Of a stretch of DNA of 26,330 bases, positions 1 to 8,712 are shown one piece after another (positions within the stretch are counted from its first letter, which is position 1; each line of letters begins with the position of its first letter). The DNA lies in the IMG/VR virus record IMGVR_UViG_3300048838_000383, positions 1-26,330 of that record. One strand, 5' to 3'. The notes under the pieces were generated by a model that saw only the letters and a list, made by a program, of their open reading frames with translations, made no database searches and was not told the origin of the DNA. The DNA is from a virus. Made by a program: the position numbers and the translations under genes.

Positions 1-2
1 AA

Positions 3-413
3 ACAGCGACGCAAGCATTTAATGATTTTGCGAATAGTATCGTTTCGCAAATATCAAAGATCGCGTCGCAAAAGATCGCACAATCGTTGTTTGGCGACAT
101 GGGCGGATCAGGTGGTGTTGGCGGGATATTCAGTTTCTTCGGCTCGTTGTTTAGTGGAGGTAAAGCGACAGGCGGACCGGTTGCGCCGAATAGTCTTTAC
201 AAGGTCAATGAGCGAGGACCTGAGATATTCGAACAAGGTGGAAGCCAGTATTTGATGACAGGCAGCAAGGGCGGAAACGTTATGCCGAATAGTGGCGGAA
301 TGGTGGTTAATAACAACTTTGCAATAAGCGGGCAGGTAGATCGACGAACGCAAACAAATATCGCGGCGGAGGTTGGGTTGTCGCTACAGAGAGCAATGGC
401 GAGGAATACATAA
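3..413 (+). CDS. Tail tape measure protein, C-terminal end (partial)
   Basis: The frame is open from the first bases to the TAA at 411-413, so this is the last ~136 residues of a longer gene that starts outside the window. The visible part starts with an alternating helix (AFNDFANSIVSQISKIASQ), continues through a Gly/Phe-rich stretch (residues ~35-55) and ends in a conserved-looking tail with VNERGPEIFEQGG. Lambda gpH-like tape measure proteins end this way: a GG-rich segment, then a RGPE-type motif. The protein sets tail length and is threaded through the tail tube. The DUF2460-type gene follows with a TAATG overlap, as expected for the start of a tail-tip module. The identity rests on motif and context, because the diagnostic long coiled-coil part is missing. 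Confidence 0.8.
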   Translation, partial: TATQAFNDFANSIVSQISKIASQKIAQSLFGDMGGSGGVGGIFSFFGSLFSGGKATGGPVAPNSLYKVNERGPEIFEQGGSQYLMTGSKGGNVMPNSGGMVVNNNFAISGQVDRRTQTNIAAEVGLSLQRAMARNT

Positions 414-1336
414 TGCCGCTTACGATATATAGCAACGTGATATTGCCGGAGTCTGTTATTCAGGCAGGGATCAGCGGACGAAACATTCGACTTAATCAAC
501 GGTCGCAGAATCAAGGTGGCTATGACACGGTAAACATCATCTGGACGAATACCGTTCGGCAGTATCAACTTGGCATTATTCCCATGCTCATAGAGCAATG
601 GCAAGCAATCGAGGGACTCTACGAAGTGACGGAAGCGGGTGCATACGGATTCCTGATGCAAGACCCTAAAGATCAATCAACTGATGCCGGGTTGCTTTAC
701 GCCTTGGTTGCTGGCATTCCAGGTGGATCGATAGGGTATGGGTACGGTGTGCCGGCAATGAACATGTACAAGCGATATACGTCTGTCGGATCGTCTAGGA
801 CAAAGGACCGAAAAATAACGCGGCCAAAGTCTGCATCTACGCTTAAGCGTGGCGGGTCGCCCGTTACGATTGGCGTAGCTGCTGGCAATGCGGCGATAGA
901 TTACGATACCGGTACGGTTACTTTCGTAGCGGATACGTCGCAAGCAATCAATACGATTACCATCGGCGCATCGACAATACTAAACTTTTCCAACGGTACT
1001 GGAATGGTTGCGGCAATGTCGGTAGGTCAGCGAGTGTATATAAGCGGCGTGACAGGAACCGCTGCGACAACTCTTAATGGATTGTCACATGAGATATCAT
1101 CGAAGGGCGCAACGAGTTTAACGATATCGACATCGACTACCGGGCTTGCAGTGACTGTCGCTGGTACGGCGTACAAATACCCACAGACTACAGAATCGCT
1201 CGCATGGGCTGGCGAATTTTATGTGCCGGTGCATTTTGTTAATGATTACATTGATTGGGACTTGATGTTATCTGGTCCTGCGACGGATCGTTTATTGGCC
1301 GGGCCGTCTGTTACCTTGCAAGAGGTCAAAGAATGA
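413..1336 (+). CDS. DUF2460-type tail tip protein (distal tail-like)
   Basis: A 307-residue protein. The ATG overlaps the preceding TAA (TAATG), so translation is probably coupled. The N-terminal part has the pattern of DUF2460 (TIGR02217) proteins of siphophages and gene transfer agents: a start with P-E-S-V, a Q-x-Y-x-L-G stretch near residue 50, and YDTGTVTF near 164-171. The family's usual closing segment, W-x-G-E-F-x-V-P-V-x-F, lies at about 265-275. Family members are linked to the tail tip/baseplate hub between tape measure and DUF2163 proteins. Between residues ~175 and 260 is an extra Thr/Ser/Gly-rich, beta-looking segment that would fit an inserted small beta domain. The next gene starts 3 bases before this stop (ATGA). 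Confidence 0.85.
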   Translation: MPLTIYSNVILPESVIQAGISGRNIRLNQRSQNQGGYDTVNIIWTNTVRQYQLGIIPMLIEQWQAIEGLYEVTEAGAYGFLMQDPKDQSTDAGLLYALVAGIPGGSIGYGYGVPAMNMYKRYTSVGSSRTKDRKITRPKSASTLKRGGSPVTIGVAAGNAAIDYDTGTVTFVADTSQAINTITIGASTILNFSNGTGMVAAMSVGQRVYISGVTGTAATTLNGLSHEISSKGATSLTISTSTTGLAVTVAGTAYKYPQTTESLAWAGEFYVPVHFVNDYIDWDLMLSGPATDRLLAGPSVTLQEVKE

Positions 1337-2193
1337 GCAATACGATCAGTGCAGGATTAGAGGCGCACTATCAAAGTGGCACGACGACGTTATCCACCCT
1401 TTGGAAGGTCACGCGGCAGGATGGAGTTGTATTCGGCTTCACGGATTGTGATCTGAACATTGATTATGGTGGCATGACATATGAGGCAAGCACTGGATTC
1501 ACACCGTCGGCGGTTGTTGGCACTGATACTCTGGCTGTTGATAATCTTGAGGTGGCCGGCGTCTTTGATGCGACCTCGATCACAGAATCCGAACTATTTG
1601 CAGGGCTTTGGGATTACGCGACAATAGAAATATTCGAAGTTAATCGTTCGGATCTAAGCCAAGGGTCTCGAGCAATCACAAAAGGAACCATCGGCGAAGT
1701 GTCTATGGGCCGGTCGCAATGGAACGCGGAACTGCGCAGTTTGACACAGTCATTGCAGCAAACCATAGGGGATGTTTATTCAGCGACCTGCCGAGCTGAG
1801 TTGTTCTCCGTCACCGGTCAATGGCGGTGCAACTTGATTGAGGCATCGTGGAAAGTTAGCGGATCAATAACGTCTGTTACTGGCCGGCAATCGTTTGCTG
1901 ATAGCACAAGAGCAGAAGCAAACGATTATTTTAACCACGGTAAGATCACATGGACGAGTGGTGATAATGACGGCCTCTCGATGGAGGTCAAGACATTTTC
2001 GTCTGGTGCATTCGAGCTTTACCTGCCCATGCCATATGACGTAGAAGTGGGCGACACATATGATGCATTGCCGGGATGTAACAAGATCGGACGGAACGGC
2101 GATTGCAAAAACAAGTTTAACAATTACATCAATTTCAGGGGCGAAGAAGATCTACCAGGCGCTGATGAAATACTGGCGGTTGGCGGCGCATGA
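1333..2193 (+). CDS. DUF2163 / phage BR0599-family tail protein
   Basis: A 286-residue protein. ATG 1333 was chosen over an upstream in-frame TTG because it overlaps the previous stop as ATGA. The N-terminal half (about 1-160) matches the DUF2163 pattern (W-K-V-T-R-x-D-G, F-T-D-C-D near 30-40). The C-terminal part shows the BR0599-type ending, with a P-G-C-x-K-x-x-x-x-x-x-x-C core and KFNNYINFRGE near residue 265. DUF2163 proteins lie between DUF2460 and NlpC/P60 proteins in siphophage and GTA tail modules and belong to the hub/tip. The two Cys of the terminal motif may bind an Fe-S cluster or metal, as in lambda gpL; that is inferred from analogy. The order tape measure, DUF2460, DUF2163, NlpC/P60, large tip protein supports the call. 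Confidence 0.87.
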   Translation: MSNTISAGLEAHYQSGTTTLSTLWKVTRQDGVVFGFTDCDLNIDYGGMTYEASTGFTPSAVVGTDTLAVDNLEVAGVFDATSITESELFAGLWDYATIEIFEVNRSDLSQGSRAITKGTIGEVSMGRSQWNAELRSLTQSLQQTIGDVYSATCRAELFSVTGQWRCNLIEASWKVSGSITSVTGRQSFADSTRAEANDYFNHGKITWTSGDNDGLSMEVKTFSSGAFELYLPMPYDVEVGDTYDALPGCNKIGRNGDCKNKFNNYINFRGEEDLPGADEILAVGGA

Positions 2194-2639
2194 TGGCGCT
2201 GGCAGATCGCATTGTTGCCGAAGCTAGAACGTGGATCGGGACGAGGTTCGCGCATCAGGGCCGACTAAAAAATGTAGGCGTTGATTGCGCTGGCTTGATT
2301 GTTTGTGTTTGCGCGAATGTCGGGATCACGATAAATGACAAGATCGGGTATTCGATGAAGCCCGATGGTGTGTCACTCAAGGCGCAATGCGACGAGCAAC
2401 TAACGCGGATCGATTCGGCGGATATCGTACCTGGCGACGTCCTGTTATTCAGATTTGAAAATGATCCACAGCATCTTGCATTTGTCGGCGGCTATCCTAC
2501 CGGCGGGCTTTCGATCATCCATGCCTATTCACTCGCCCGGAGAAATAAGCTTCTTGGCTGGGTGGTAGAGTCTCGACTTGATGATGTGTGGCGCAAGCGT
2601 ATGGTCTCTGCGTACAGAATTACAGGAGATGATGCATGA
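2190..2639 (+). CDS. NlpC/P60-family tail peptidase
   Basis: A 149-residue protein overlapping the DUF2163 gene by ATGA. The cysteine peptidase signature is present: VDCAGL with Cys33, a following helix, H95 in DPQHLAFVGG, and H111 in IIHAYS. These are the expected Cys/His/His catalytic positions of NlpC/P60 enzymes, which cleave D-Glu to diamino acid bonds of the peptidoglycan stem. Family members at this position in tail modules act at the tail tip and are thought to open the cell wall locally during DNA entry, or to help in tail assembly like lambda gpK. The length is normal for a single-domain form. The downstream tip-protein gene starts inside its last codons. Confidence 0.9.
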   Translation: MMALADRIVAEARTWIGTRFAHQGRLKNVGVDCAGLIVCVCANVGITINDKIGYSMKPDGVSLKAQCDEQLTRIDSADIVPGDVLLFRFENDPQHLAFVGGYPTGGLSIIHAYSLARRNKLLGWVVESRLDDVWRKRMVSAYRITGDDA

Positions 2640-5600
2640 GGCTAGTATTGGGGACCGCTGGTGCTGTTATAGGCTTTTACGCTGGTGGCCCGACTGGCGC
2701 GTCTATAGGCTGGTCTATTGGTTCAGCTATCGGCGGCATAGTTGATCCGCAGGTAACCAAGCAGCAAGGGCCGCGTCTATCAGACCTCCGTGTGCAATTG
2801 AGTTCATGGGGTGCGCCGATCCCAAGAGATTACGGAATGATGCGTCATGCCGGCAATGTGGTCTGGTCGTCTGGATTGCGTGAGACATCGCACACAGAAT
2901 CACAAGGTGGTAAAGGTGGGCCGAGCGTTGAGACGACGACTTACACATATTCAGCCGATTTTGCTATCGCGTTGTGCGAGGGGACGATTGAGAACGTTCG
3001 TCGAATATGGGCTGACGGACGATTGATCTACAACAGCGGCACTGATGCAAATGCAGATACGTTAGCGGCTTATCCTCTACCCATGACGCTGTATCTTGGC
3101 GACGAGACACAAGAGCCGGATCCGATCATTGAGTCTGCGTTAGGCGTTGGCAATGTATCTGCGTATCGCGGACTTGCTTATGGAGTTTTCGAGAACTTCC
3201 AGCTAGCGGACTACGGCAACAGAATCCCTAACTTCGAGTTTGAAATCTGCGTCGAATCGACAAGCGCTTATTCATGGTATGAGACTAATGATCTCTCTAT
3301 GGAGTACGCGCCAATTTCTTATTACGGAAATTTGATGGGCGCGACATATTCCGATACTGACGGGATACATATCTATCAAGTCCTATCAAATGATGTGAAT
3401 GTAATTGAGTGGATTAAACCGTGGGATGGAGAACCGTATAAGTTACGTGTTATCAATTATCCCGGAATTATTGCATCGATTGGTGGCACTCCGGGAAACG
3501 ATCAAATAACGCGGGGACGTTGTGATTCGCCTGGGTTTTTTATCTCAAGTACGAGTGCACCAAAATGGGTTAGTGCAGATGGATCGGCGATAACTTATAC
3601 GTTGCCATCCACTGTCAGAAGAACGCAGTCTCACATGAAGAAAGGCGATACGTTTGCGTGTTACGATGAATATGGTAAGACGTTTATTGCTGTGCAAGGA
3701 TCGACTGCATTACAACAGGTTTCTGGACCATCAGGATATTCTCTGCCGACGTATGGAGAGGTTCGATGCTTACAGATAACGGAGAATTATTTAATCGTAG
3801 GACATGTTATTGCATCTGGTGGCTACGTGCTGGCATTAGTAAGATACTCTCTTGTGGATGGGTCGCGTGTAGATCAACTCATGCTGCCGCCCGGAATATT
3901 TGGCGACATGAGCGATGCGTATGCACTTGATGATGACACAATCATCACGTCGTACAGCAGCGGAGCGTTATATCAATTGGACATTCCTACCGGCGACGTT
4001 ACGAGCTACGGCAGGGATTTGAATGGGGCCGGTGCAACATTTGTAGATGCATCGCCAACGTATAACTGGCAATACTTCGAACCGAACGATGCTGTTTATT
4101 CCGTTGTTCTAACTTACCGAGGCTTTGCAAAAGTCGCAGTGTGGAAAAGCGGTGTAACTTCAACTGATGCGATTCTTTCCGACATCGTCACGTCACTATG
4201 TGAGCGCTCCGGGCTAACATCTGGCGATCTGGAAACAACAGATTTAACGGACTCTGTTACCGGGTACACAATAACGAGACAGGAGAGCGCACGAGCAAGC
4301 ATTGATCAGTTGCAGAAAGCGTATTTCTTTGATGCGACTGAAGCGGATAACAAGGTAGCATTTATAAAACGCGGTGGATCTGTTGTGGTCAATATTCCGT
4401 CTGATGACATCGGTGCGATGGAATCTGGATCTAGTCAGACGGATGATGCACTAGGGTTGAAGCGGGTCCAGGAGCTAGACTTGCCGTCGTCTGTAGTTAT
4501 CACGTATGCGAATCAGGCGGCGGATTATCAAGTCGCAACAGAGCGCGCATCCAGGCTCGTTACCAAGTCAGATATTAACGTGACGGTTAATTTGGCAATC
4601 GCTCTATCGGTTGATAAGGCCGCGAAGATCGCAGACGTATTGCTATTTGACGCTTACGCCGGACGGACTTCGGCATCGTGGGCGACAACGAAAAAGTATG
4701 CGAAGTACTTGCCGACTGATGTCGTTACCGTTGAAAATGATAACGGGATTTACAGGCTACGAATAACAAAGAAGCAAGAAGCCGGCGCAATAATTACGTG
4801 GGAAGGCGTGACTGATGACGCAACAATTTATACGTCTGTTGCTGAAGGTGGAACATATGGGACGACACAAACGCAGGTCGAGTCACCGGGCATTACTCGC
4901 AACGAGATATTAGACATACCGATACTGCGAGACGAGGATAATGATCCGGGATTGTATTTTGCTCTTGGTGGATACAAGCCTGCATGGAAGGGCGCGGCGC
5001 TTTACAGGTCACCGGATGACAATGACTACTCGCAGGTCGGATCGGTAACGCGTGGCGCTACGATGGGGTGGTGTGATGCAACGCTCGCAACGTGGGACGG
5101 CGGGAATTTCTTTGACGAAAAGAACACGTTGACGGTAACGCTCGATAGTGGATCGTTGTCTAGCGTTACGTATGACCTTGCGTTAGCTGGATCAAATGCG
5201 GCGTTAGTGGGATCTGAAATCATCTTCTTCCAGACCGCAACGCTGGTCGGGACAAATCAATATACGCTTAGCGGATTGTGGCGCGGGCGGTTTGGAACAG
5301 AACAATATATATCGACTCACTCATACAATGAACGGTTCGTTTTCTTCTCCACATCCGGGATGCTCAGAATAAATGAAGGCGCATCGATCATAGGAATAGA
5401 CAGATATTACAAGGCGGTCAGCTTTGGCAGAAGTCTGTTGTCAACGCCGTCGCAGGAATATGCAAATACGGCAGTAGGATTGATGCCTTATGCGCCATGC
5501 TTGTTTAGCGGTGGCAAGCAAGTCAATGATGACTTTATCATCGGCTGGACTAGACGAACTAGGATTGATGGATCGTGGCGCAATCTTGTTGATGTGCCGT

Positions 5601-5806
5601 TAGGCGAGGAAAGTCAATCGTATGAAGTTGATATAATGAGCGGAACAACGATTAAGCGAACGCTAACGAGTGCGAGTGCAACGGTAACTTATACGTCGGC
5701 GATGCAAACGACAGATTTTGGTTCGCCGCAATCGACGATCACTGTTAATGTTTATCAAATGAGTGCCACCGTTGGGCGAGGGTTCCCCGGCAATCATGTT
5801 TATTAG
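2636..5806 (+). CDS. Large tail tip/host-specificity protein (GTA/J-type hub)
   Basis: A 1056-residue protein overlapping the NlpC/P60 stop by ATGA. It opens with a Gly/Ala-rich hydrophobic stretch (residues ~1-40) that is typical of this class. Next come P-x-D-Y-G-M (~63-68), a tail-hub beta region (WADGRLIYN at ~145) and a hub-like region at ~505-720 with VKA-type repeats such as VTGYTITRQESARASIDQLQ. The C-terminal third is fibronectin-like and beta-rich (SGLWRGRFGTE at ~880). Such proteins form the tail tip and contact the receptor. Between ~210 and 500 lies a beta-rich repetitive region (Y-x-x-x-G-x and D-G-S-type turns) where GTA-type homologues carry a TIM-barrel-like domain. That replacement is inferred. 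The gene is the largest of the tail module and is followed by a fibre gene. Confidence 0.82.
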   Translation: MRLVLGTAGAVIGFYAGGPTGASIGWSIGSAIGGIVDPQVTKQQGPRLSDLRVQLSSWGAPIPRDYGMMRHAGNVVWSSGLRETSHTESQGGKGGPSVETTTYTYSADFAIALCEGTIENVRRIWADGRLIYNSGTDANADTLAAYPLPMTLYLGDETQEPDPIIESALGVGNVSAYRGLAYGVFENFQLADYGNRIPNFEFEICVESTSAYSWYETNDLSMEYAPISYYGNLMGATYSDTDGIHIYQVLSNDVNVIEWIKPWDGEPYKLRVINYPGIIASIGGTPGNDQITRGRCDSPGFFISSTSAPKWVSADGSAITYTLPSTVRRTQSHMKKGDTFACYDEYGKTFIAVQGSTALQQVSGPSGYSLPTYGEVRCLQITENYLIVGHVIASGGYVLALVRYSLVDGSRVDQLMLPPGIFGDMSDAYALDDDTIITSYSSGALYQLDIPTGDVTSYGRDLNGAGATFVDASPTYNWQYFEPNDAVYSVVLTYRGFAKVAVWKSGVTSTDAILSDIVTSLCERSGLTSGDLETTDLTDSVTGYTITRQESARASIDQLQKAYFFDATEADNKVAFIKRGGSVVVNIPSDDIGAMESGSSQTDDALGLKRVQELDLPSSVVITYANQAADYQVATERASRLVTKSDINVTVNLAIALSVDKAAKIADVLLFDAYAGRTSASWATTKKYAKYLPTDVVTVENDNGIYRLRITKKQEAGAIITWEGVTDDATIYTSVAEGGTYGTTQTQVESPGITRNEILDIPILRDEDNDPGLYFALGGYKPAWKGAALYRSPDDNDYSQVGSVTRGATMGWCDATLATWDGGNFFDEKNTLTVTLDSGSLSSVTYDLALAGSNAALVGSEIIFFQTATLVGTNQYTLSGLWRGRFGTEQYISTHSYNERFVFFSTSGMLRINEGASIIGIDRYYKAVSFGRSLLSTPSQEYANTAVGLMPYAPCLFSGGKQVNDDFIIGWTRRTRIDGSWRNLVDVPLGEESQSYEVDIMSGTTIKRTLTSASATVTYTSAMQTTDFGSPQSTITVNVYQMSATVGRGFPGNHVY

Positions 5807-5816
5807 AGGCTAAAAA

Positions 5817-6905
5817 ATGGCTGACTCAACGACTAATATCACACAGATGACCAGCTCGCAGGCTGGGAAAGAAGTCACATTTAATGCGTTGATTGATGCT
5901 GCTAGCCCGTCGATGTTATACGGACGAAACGCACTAACAACGACCGGGCTGACGTGGGGATACTACGGCGGGAGATATCAAAGCACGTTAATAGCAAATG
6001 CCACAAAGACGCTTACGGCAAGCACTACGAACTATGTTGTTGCGGCGATTGCTGATGGCACTGTCAGCGTATCTACATCAACAACGAATTGGGATGATGA
6101 CTCCACCTATATCAGGCTTTACAAGATAGTTACCGGAGCAAGTACGATAACGAGTTATGAGGACCATCGTGCCGCAAGCGGTGGGTGTGGATCACTTCCG
6201 AGCGATGCGACCTTTAATAATCTGACGGCGAGTACATCTCTAACTGTTCCGACCTCAACCTCCCCGTCCCAAACCGCCGAAGGCTCAATCGTCTGGGACT
6301 CGGACGACGACCGGCTCACAGTCGGCACCGGTGCGGGGCGCAAGACGCTGGTTAATACGGACGGCGGGCAGAATGTGACGCTGGGCGTAGTAACGGGAAC
6401 GTCATTTGCAGGCGCACACAACGGCACCCTCGGTGCAACTACCCCGGCAGCGGCGAGTGTTACGACGCTGAGCGCAGGCGTAACCACTTTAACCGGACCA
6501 TCTTCTGGTCGCATCGCTACGCTTAACGCTCCAACGAACGGTGGATATGTAACGTTTGAAACTGGTGGAACGGCTTACGCAGACATCGGTTCACAACTGG
6601 GGCTAATCGGGGCAGGGTCTGGAACGAATTTAATTATCTCGGCTCGCTCAGGGAACAGCACCATACTCAGAGCAGGCACGACCAATGTTGCGACTATTTC
6701 ATCCACCGGCCTCGCAGTCACCGGGGCGGTGAGTGCAAGCACATCAATCAATCTCCCTTCCTATACGGTTGCCACCCTGCCATCCGCTGCAACAGCCGGG
6801 GCAACATGCTACGTCAGCAACGCGGCCGGGAATGGACCGTGCATTGCAGTAGCAGACGGAACAAACTGGAAGCGCTGCGATAACACTTCAACAACCGTTT
6901 CTTAA
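5817..6905 (+). CDS. Tail fibre / appendage protein
   Basis: A 362-residue Thr/Ser/Gly-rich protein with an AGAGG ribosome binding site ~7 bases upstream. The N-terminal ~125 residues look like an attachment domain that docks to the tip. The middle is built of short beta repeats of the LTGxxSGRIATL type, as in triple-beta-helix fibres. The end carries a phage-fibre tail module (YTVATLPSAATAGATCYVSN, then VADGTNWKRC), often seen at the C-terminus of receptor-binding fibres. Base use changes near 6230: the first 400 bases are A/T-rich like the tip gene, the rest is richer in C and G. That fits module exchange in the receptor-binding part. No adenine-directed variable repeat or reverse transcriptase is visible. 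Confidence 0.75.
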   Translation: MADSTTNITQMTSSQAGKEVTFNALIDAASPSMLYGRNALTTTGLTWGYYGGRYQSTLIANATKTLTASTTNYVVAAIADGTVSVSTSTTNWDDDSTYIRLYKIVTGASTITSYEDHRAASGGCGSLPSDATFNNLTASTSLTVPTSTSPSQTAEGSIVWDSDDDRLTVGTGAGRKTLVNTDGGQNVTLGVVTGTSFAGAHNGTLGATTPAAASVTTLSAGVTTLTGPSSGRIATLNAPTNGGYVTFETGGTAYADIGSQLGLIGAGSGTNLIISARSGNSTILRAGTTNVATISSTGLAVTGAVSASTSINLPSYTVATLPSAATAGATCYVSNAAGNGPCIAVADGTNWKRCDNTSTTVS

Positions 6906-6914
6906 GGAATAACC

Positions 6915-7343
6915 ATGACAATTCAGAAAACGACGACCCCTTACGAGTTTTTGATTCGTTGGGGCAAAGACGGAAGTATCAGTGGCGCGCATGTCAAATG
7001 GCTAGATACCGTGCGTGATGACGATACGATCATTTCGGAAAAAGAAGGCGTTGCTATTCCGGTTTCGCTTGCCGGCGAGGCGGGGTACCCTATCGGCGAC
7101 ATCTTTGCCGCAATTGATACCACAGCAAAATCGACAGCCGAGTCGGCACTGGCATCAATAGCCTTGGCAGATCAACAAGCGGCTGACCTCGTGGCAAAGC
7201 AGGCCGAAGTCAAAGCCGCAGCCGATGCGCTCGAAGCCGAGAACGTCCGGCTTGCTGCTGCGAAGGCGGTCAAAGCCGCGAATGATGCTCAAGAGAAGTT
7301 CGACGCAGCAGTCGCGGCAGCGGTCGCGGAGCAAGTGAGCTAA
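6915..7343 (+). CDS. Hypothetical tail-associated protein with coiled coil
   Basis: A 142-residue protein with an AAGGA site 6 bases before the ATG, 9 bases after the fibre gene. Residues 1-70 contain a compact beta-like part (EFLIRWGKDGSISGAHVKW). Residues 75-140 are almost only Ala, Glu, Lys, Asp and Gln and should form one long helix or coiled coil. Position after the fibre suggests a fibre partner or assembly helper, but no family was recognised. It is the last gene before the lysis cassette. Confidence 0.65.
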   Translation: MTIQKTTTPYEFLIRWGKDGSISGAHVKWLDTVRDDDTIISEKEGVAIPVSLAGEAGYPIGDIFAAIDTTAKSTAESALASIALADQQAADLVAKQAEVKAAADALEAENVRLAAAKAVKAANDAQEKFDAAVAAAVAEQVS

Positions 7344-7349
7344 TCCGTC

Positions 7350-7682
7350 ATGCGTTATTGCACCCTCTTGCTTGCATTACTCATCTCTGGATGCGCAAGC
7401 ATACCGGAAGGAGTGAAGGATGTGGCGACCTCTCCCGAGACTTTCGCGGTGTGTAAGACGGCTGATGTAATCACTACTGCGGTCGCGCTTAACTCGGGGA
7501 ATTTTGTCGAGGCGAATCCATTGCTCAAAGGGCTGATTGGACCACACAACATATTCCCACTCGTTGCGATATCTGTTGCGATGTACCTCATCATAAAACA
7601 TTTCAACGAGCCAAAGCTCACGCTAGCAGCAAATGCAATTACCTGCGGAGTTGCCGCGCATAATCTTATCTTACTGCACTGA
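7350..7682 (+). CDS. Small lipoprotein/membrane protein in lysis cassette
   Basis: A 110-residue protein. The N-terminus is a lipoprotein signal: basic start, hydrophobic stretch, then a lipobox ending I12-S13-G14-C15. The mature part begins with a short polar region followed by TADVITTAVALNSGNFVEANPLL-like sequence (positions ~37-60; quoted parts CKTADVITTAVALNSG and EANPLL), then two hydrophobic segments (~66-82 and ~90-109). The pattern resembles DUF5658-like small membrane proteins found in phages, but the match is from memory and weak. Its function is unknown. Its place directly before the endolysin suggests a role in lysis or superinfection exclusion. The ribosome binding site is poor and the gene may depend on translation of its neighbours. 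Confidence 0.6.
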   Translation: MRYCTLLLALLISGCASIPEGVKDVATSPETFAVCKTADVITTAVALNSGNFVEANPLLKGLIGPHNIFPLVAISVAMYLIIKHFNEPKLTLAANAITCGVAAHNLILLH

Positions 7683-7683
7683 T

Positions 7684-8145
7684 ATGACACCTAACCAAGC
7701 CGCATTCCTCGATATGATCGCGTGGTCTGAGATAGGGCCGAAATTGTTATCGATTAGCGATAACGGGTACAACGTATTAGTTGGATCGACACCGAGCAAA
7801 CCGTTGTTATTTAATTCATACGCCGAGCATCCTCGTATTCGTAATGCTGCAATGAATTCAGATGCTGCGGGTAGGTATCAATTCATGGGAAGATATTGGG
7901 AACATTACAAAGCTCAATTATCTCTTCCCGATTTTGGGCATGACTCACAAGACAAGTGGGCATTGCAATTGGTTAAAGAATGCCACGCGATGAATGCGAT
8001 AGAAGCAGGTGATCTTGAAACTGCTGTACACCTCTGTCGTAGCAGATGGGCTAGCTTCCCAGCGGCTGGGTATGGCCAACATGAGCATAAGTTTTCAAAC
8101 TTAGCTGCTGCTTATACACAAGCAGGCGGTACACTCAATGTCTGA
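7684..8145 (+). CDS. R: Endolysin, lambda R-like lytic transglycosylase
   Basis: A 153-residue protein closely matching the pattern of lambda gpR. The order is AFLDMIAWSE with the catalytic Glu at residue 16, then NGYNVLVG, a P-L-L-F-x-S/Y-x-x-H-P segment, DAAGRYQFMGRYWEHY (residues ~58-75), SQDKWALQLVKE, and AGYGQHEHKF before the end. Lambda R cleaves the MurNAc-GlcNAc glycan bond, forming the 1,6-anhydro product. There is no signal peptide or SAR anchor, so release needs a canonical holin. ATG 7684 lies one base after the previous stop and gives the usual lambda R length. An in-frame upstream extension was rejected because homologous sequence starts here. The next gene begins 8 bases before this stop. 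Confidence 0.93.
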   Translation: MTPNQAAFLDMIAWSEIGPKLLSISDNGYNVLVGSTPSKPLLFNSYAEHPRIRNAAMNSDAAGRYQFMGRYWEHYKAQLSLPDFGHDSQDKWALQLVKECHAMNAIEAGDLETAVHLCRSRWASFPAAGYGQHEHKFSNLAAAYTQAGGTLNV

Positions 8146-8449
8146 TCACATAGACCATCGCCCGAATGATATCCCACATAATTGCCGTGCGAGACACAGC
8201 GACGACTTGATCGCGGATCTAAAGTCTCAATTCACGGCGCACGCAATGCTGGAGATGAACGAGCGCCACGAGATTTTACGACGGCTCGATGAGATGCAGC
8301 ATACCTCGTTAGAAGTAAAGCAAATGCTCGAAGTGTGGCATGCAGCGAAGGGGACTTACGATGCAATGAAATTCTTTGCACGAATTGCTTTGTGGTTTAG
8401 CGCAATAGCTACGTTCTTTGCTGCTATCTGGTGGGGGAACAGGAAATGA
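8138..8449 (+). CDS. Small membrane protein in lysis cassette
   Basis: A 103-residue protein overlapping the end of the endolysin gene. Residues 1-75 are charged and largely helical (NERHEILRRLDEMQ). A single hydrophobic segment (~78-97, ALWFSAIATFFAAIWWG) is followed by a short basic end. The topology is a cytoplasmic N-terminal domain with one C-terminal membrane anchor. It may be a second holin-like or antiholin protein, or a helper of the lysis cassette; no family is recognised. The next gene starts inside its stop (ATGA). Confidence 0.65.
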   Translation: MSDHIDHRPNDIPHNCRARHSDDLIADLKSQFTAHAMLEMNERHEILRRLDEMQHTSLEVKQMLEVWHAAKGTYDAMKFFARIALWFSAIATFFAAIWWGNRK

Positions 8450-8712
8450 ACGCAGCTCAATTTCACGAGAAATATATTAGCGGCTGGCTAGTACCGCATT
8501 GGAGAGTTGTCTGGCGATATGCAAGCGCACGGACTGGTGTTCTTGGTGGTGCGCTCGTTGCAACTTATGGACTGATGTACGACAAACTCAAAGGCGATAT
8601 TCCACCGCGCTGGATGCTAGGGCTGACTGTACTGATATTCTTCATCTCTGTTTCAAGCCAGTACGTACATCAGAAAAAACTCGATCCACCGTGCGATAAG
8701 CAAGATGAATAA
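8446..8712 (+). CDS. Putative holin
   Basis: An 88-residue protein. ATG 8446 overlaps the preceding stop and has a strong GGGGGAACAGGA site. After PHWRVVWRYASARTG come two hydrophobic segments, about 31-46 and 57-74 (WMLGLTVLIFFISVSSQYVH), then a polar tail ending KQDE. This two-segment form with a W-R-x-x-W-R-Y-A-S-x-R motif resembles the DUF7940 / phage holin group. A holin would form the inner-membrane lesions that release the endolysin. The location between endolysin and spanins is the classical place. Which of this protein and its upstream neighbour is the true holin cannot be told from sequence alone. Confidence 0.7.
   Translation: MNAAQFHEKYISGWLVPHWRVVWRYASARTGVLGGALVATYGLMYDKLKGDIPPRWMLGLTVLIFFISVSSQYVHQKKLDPPCDKQDE

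Noticed and set aside
5817-6905. Diversity-generating retroelement target in the fibre gene
   Set aside because: No template repeat, reverse transcriptase or C-type lectin-like ending is visible in the window.
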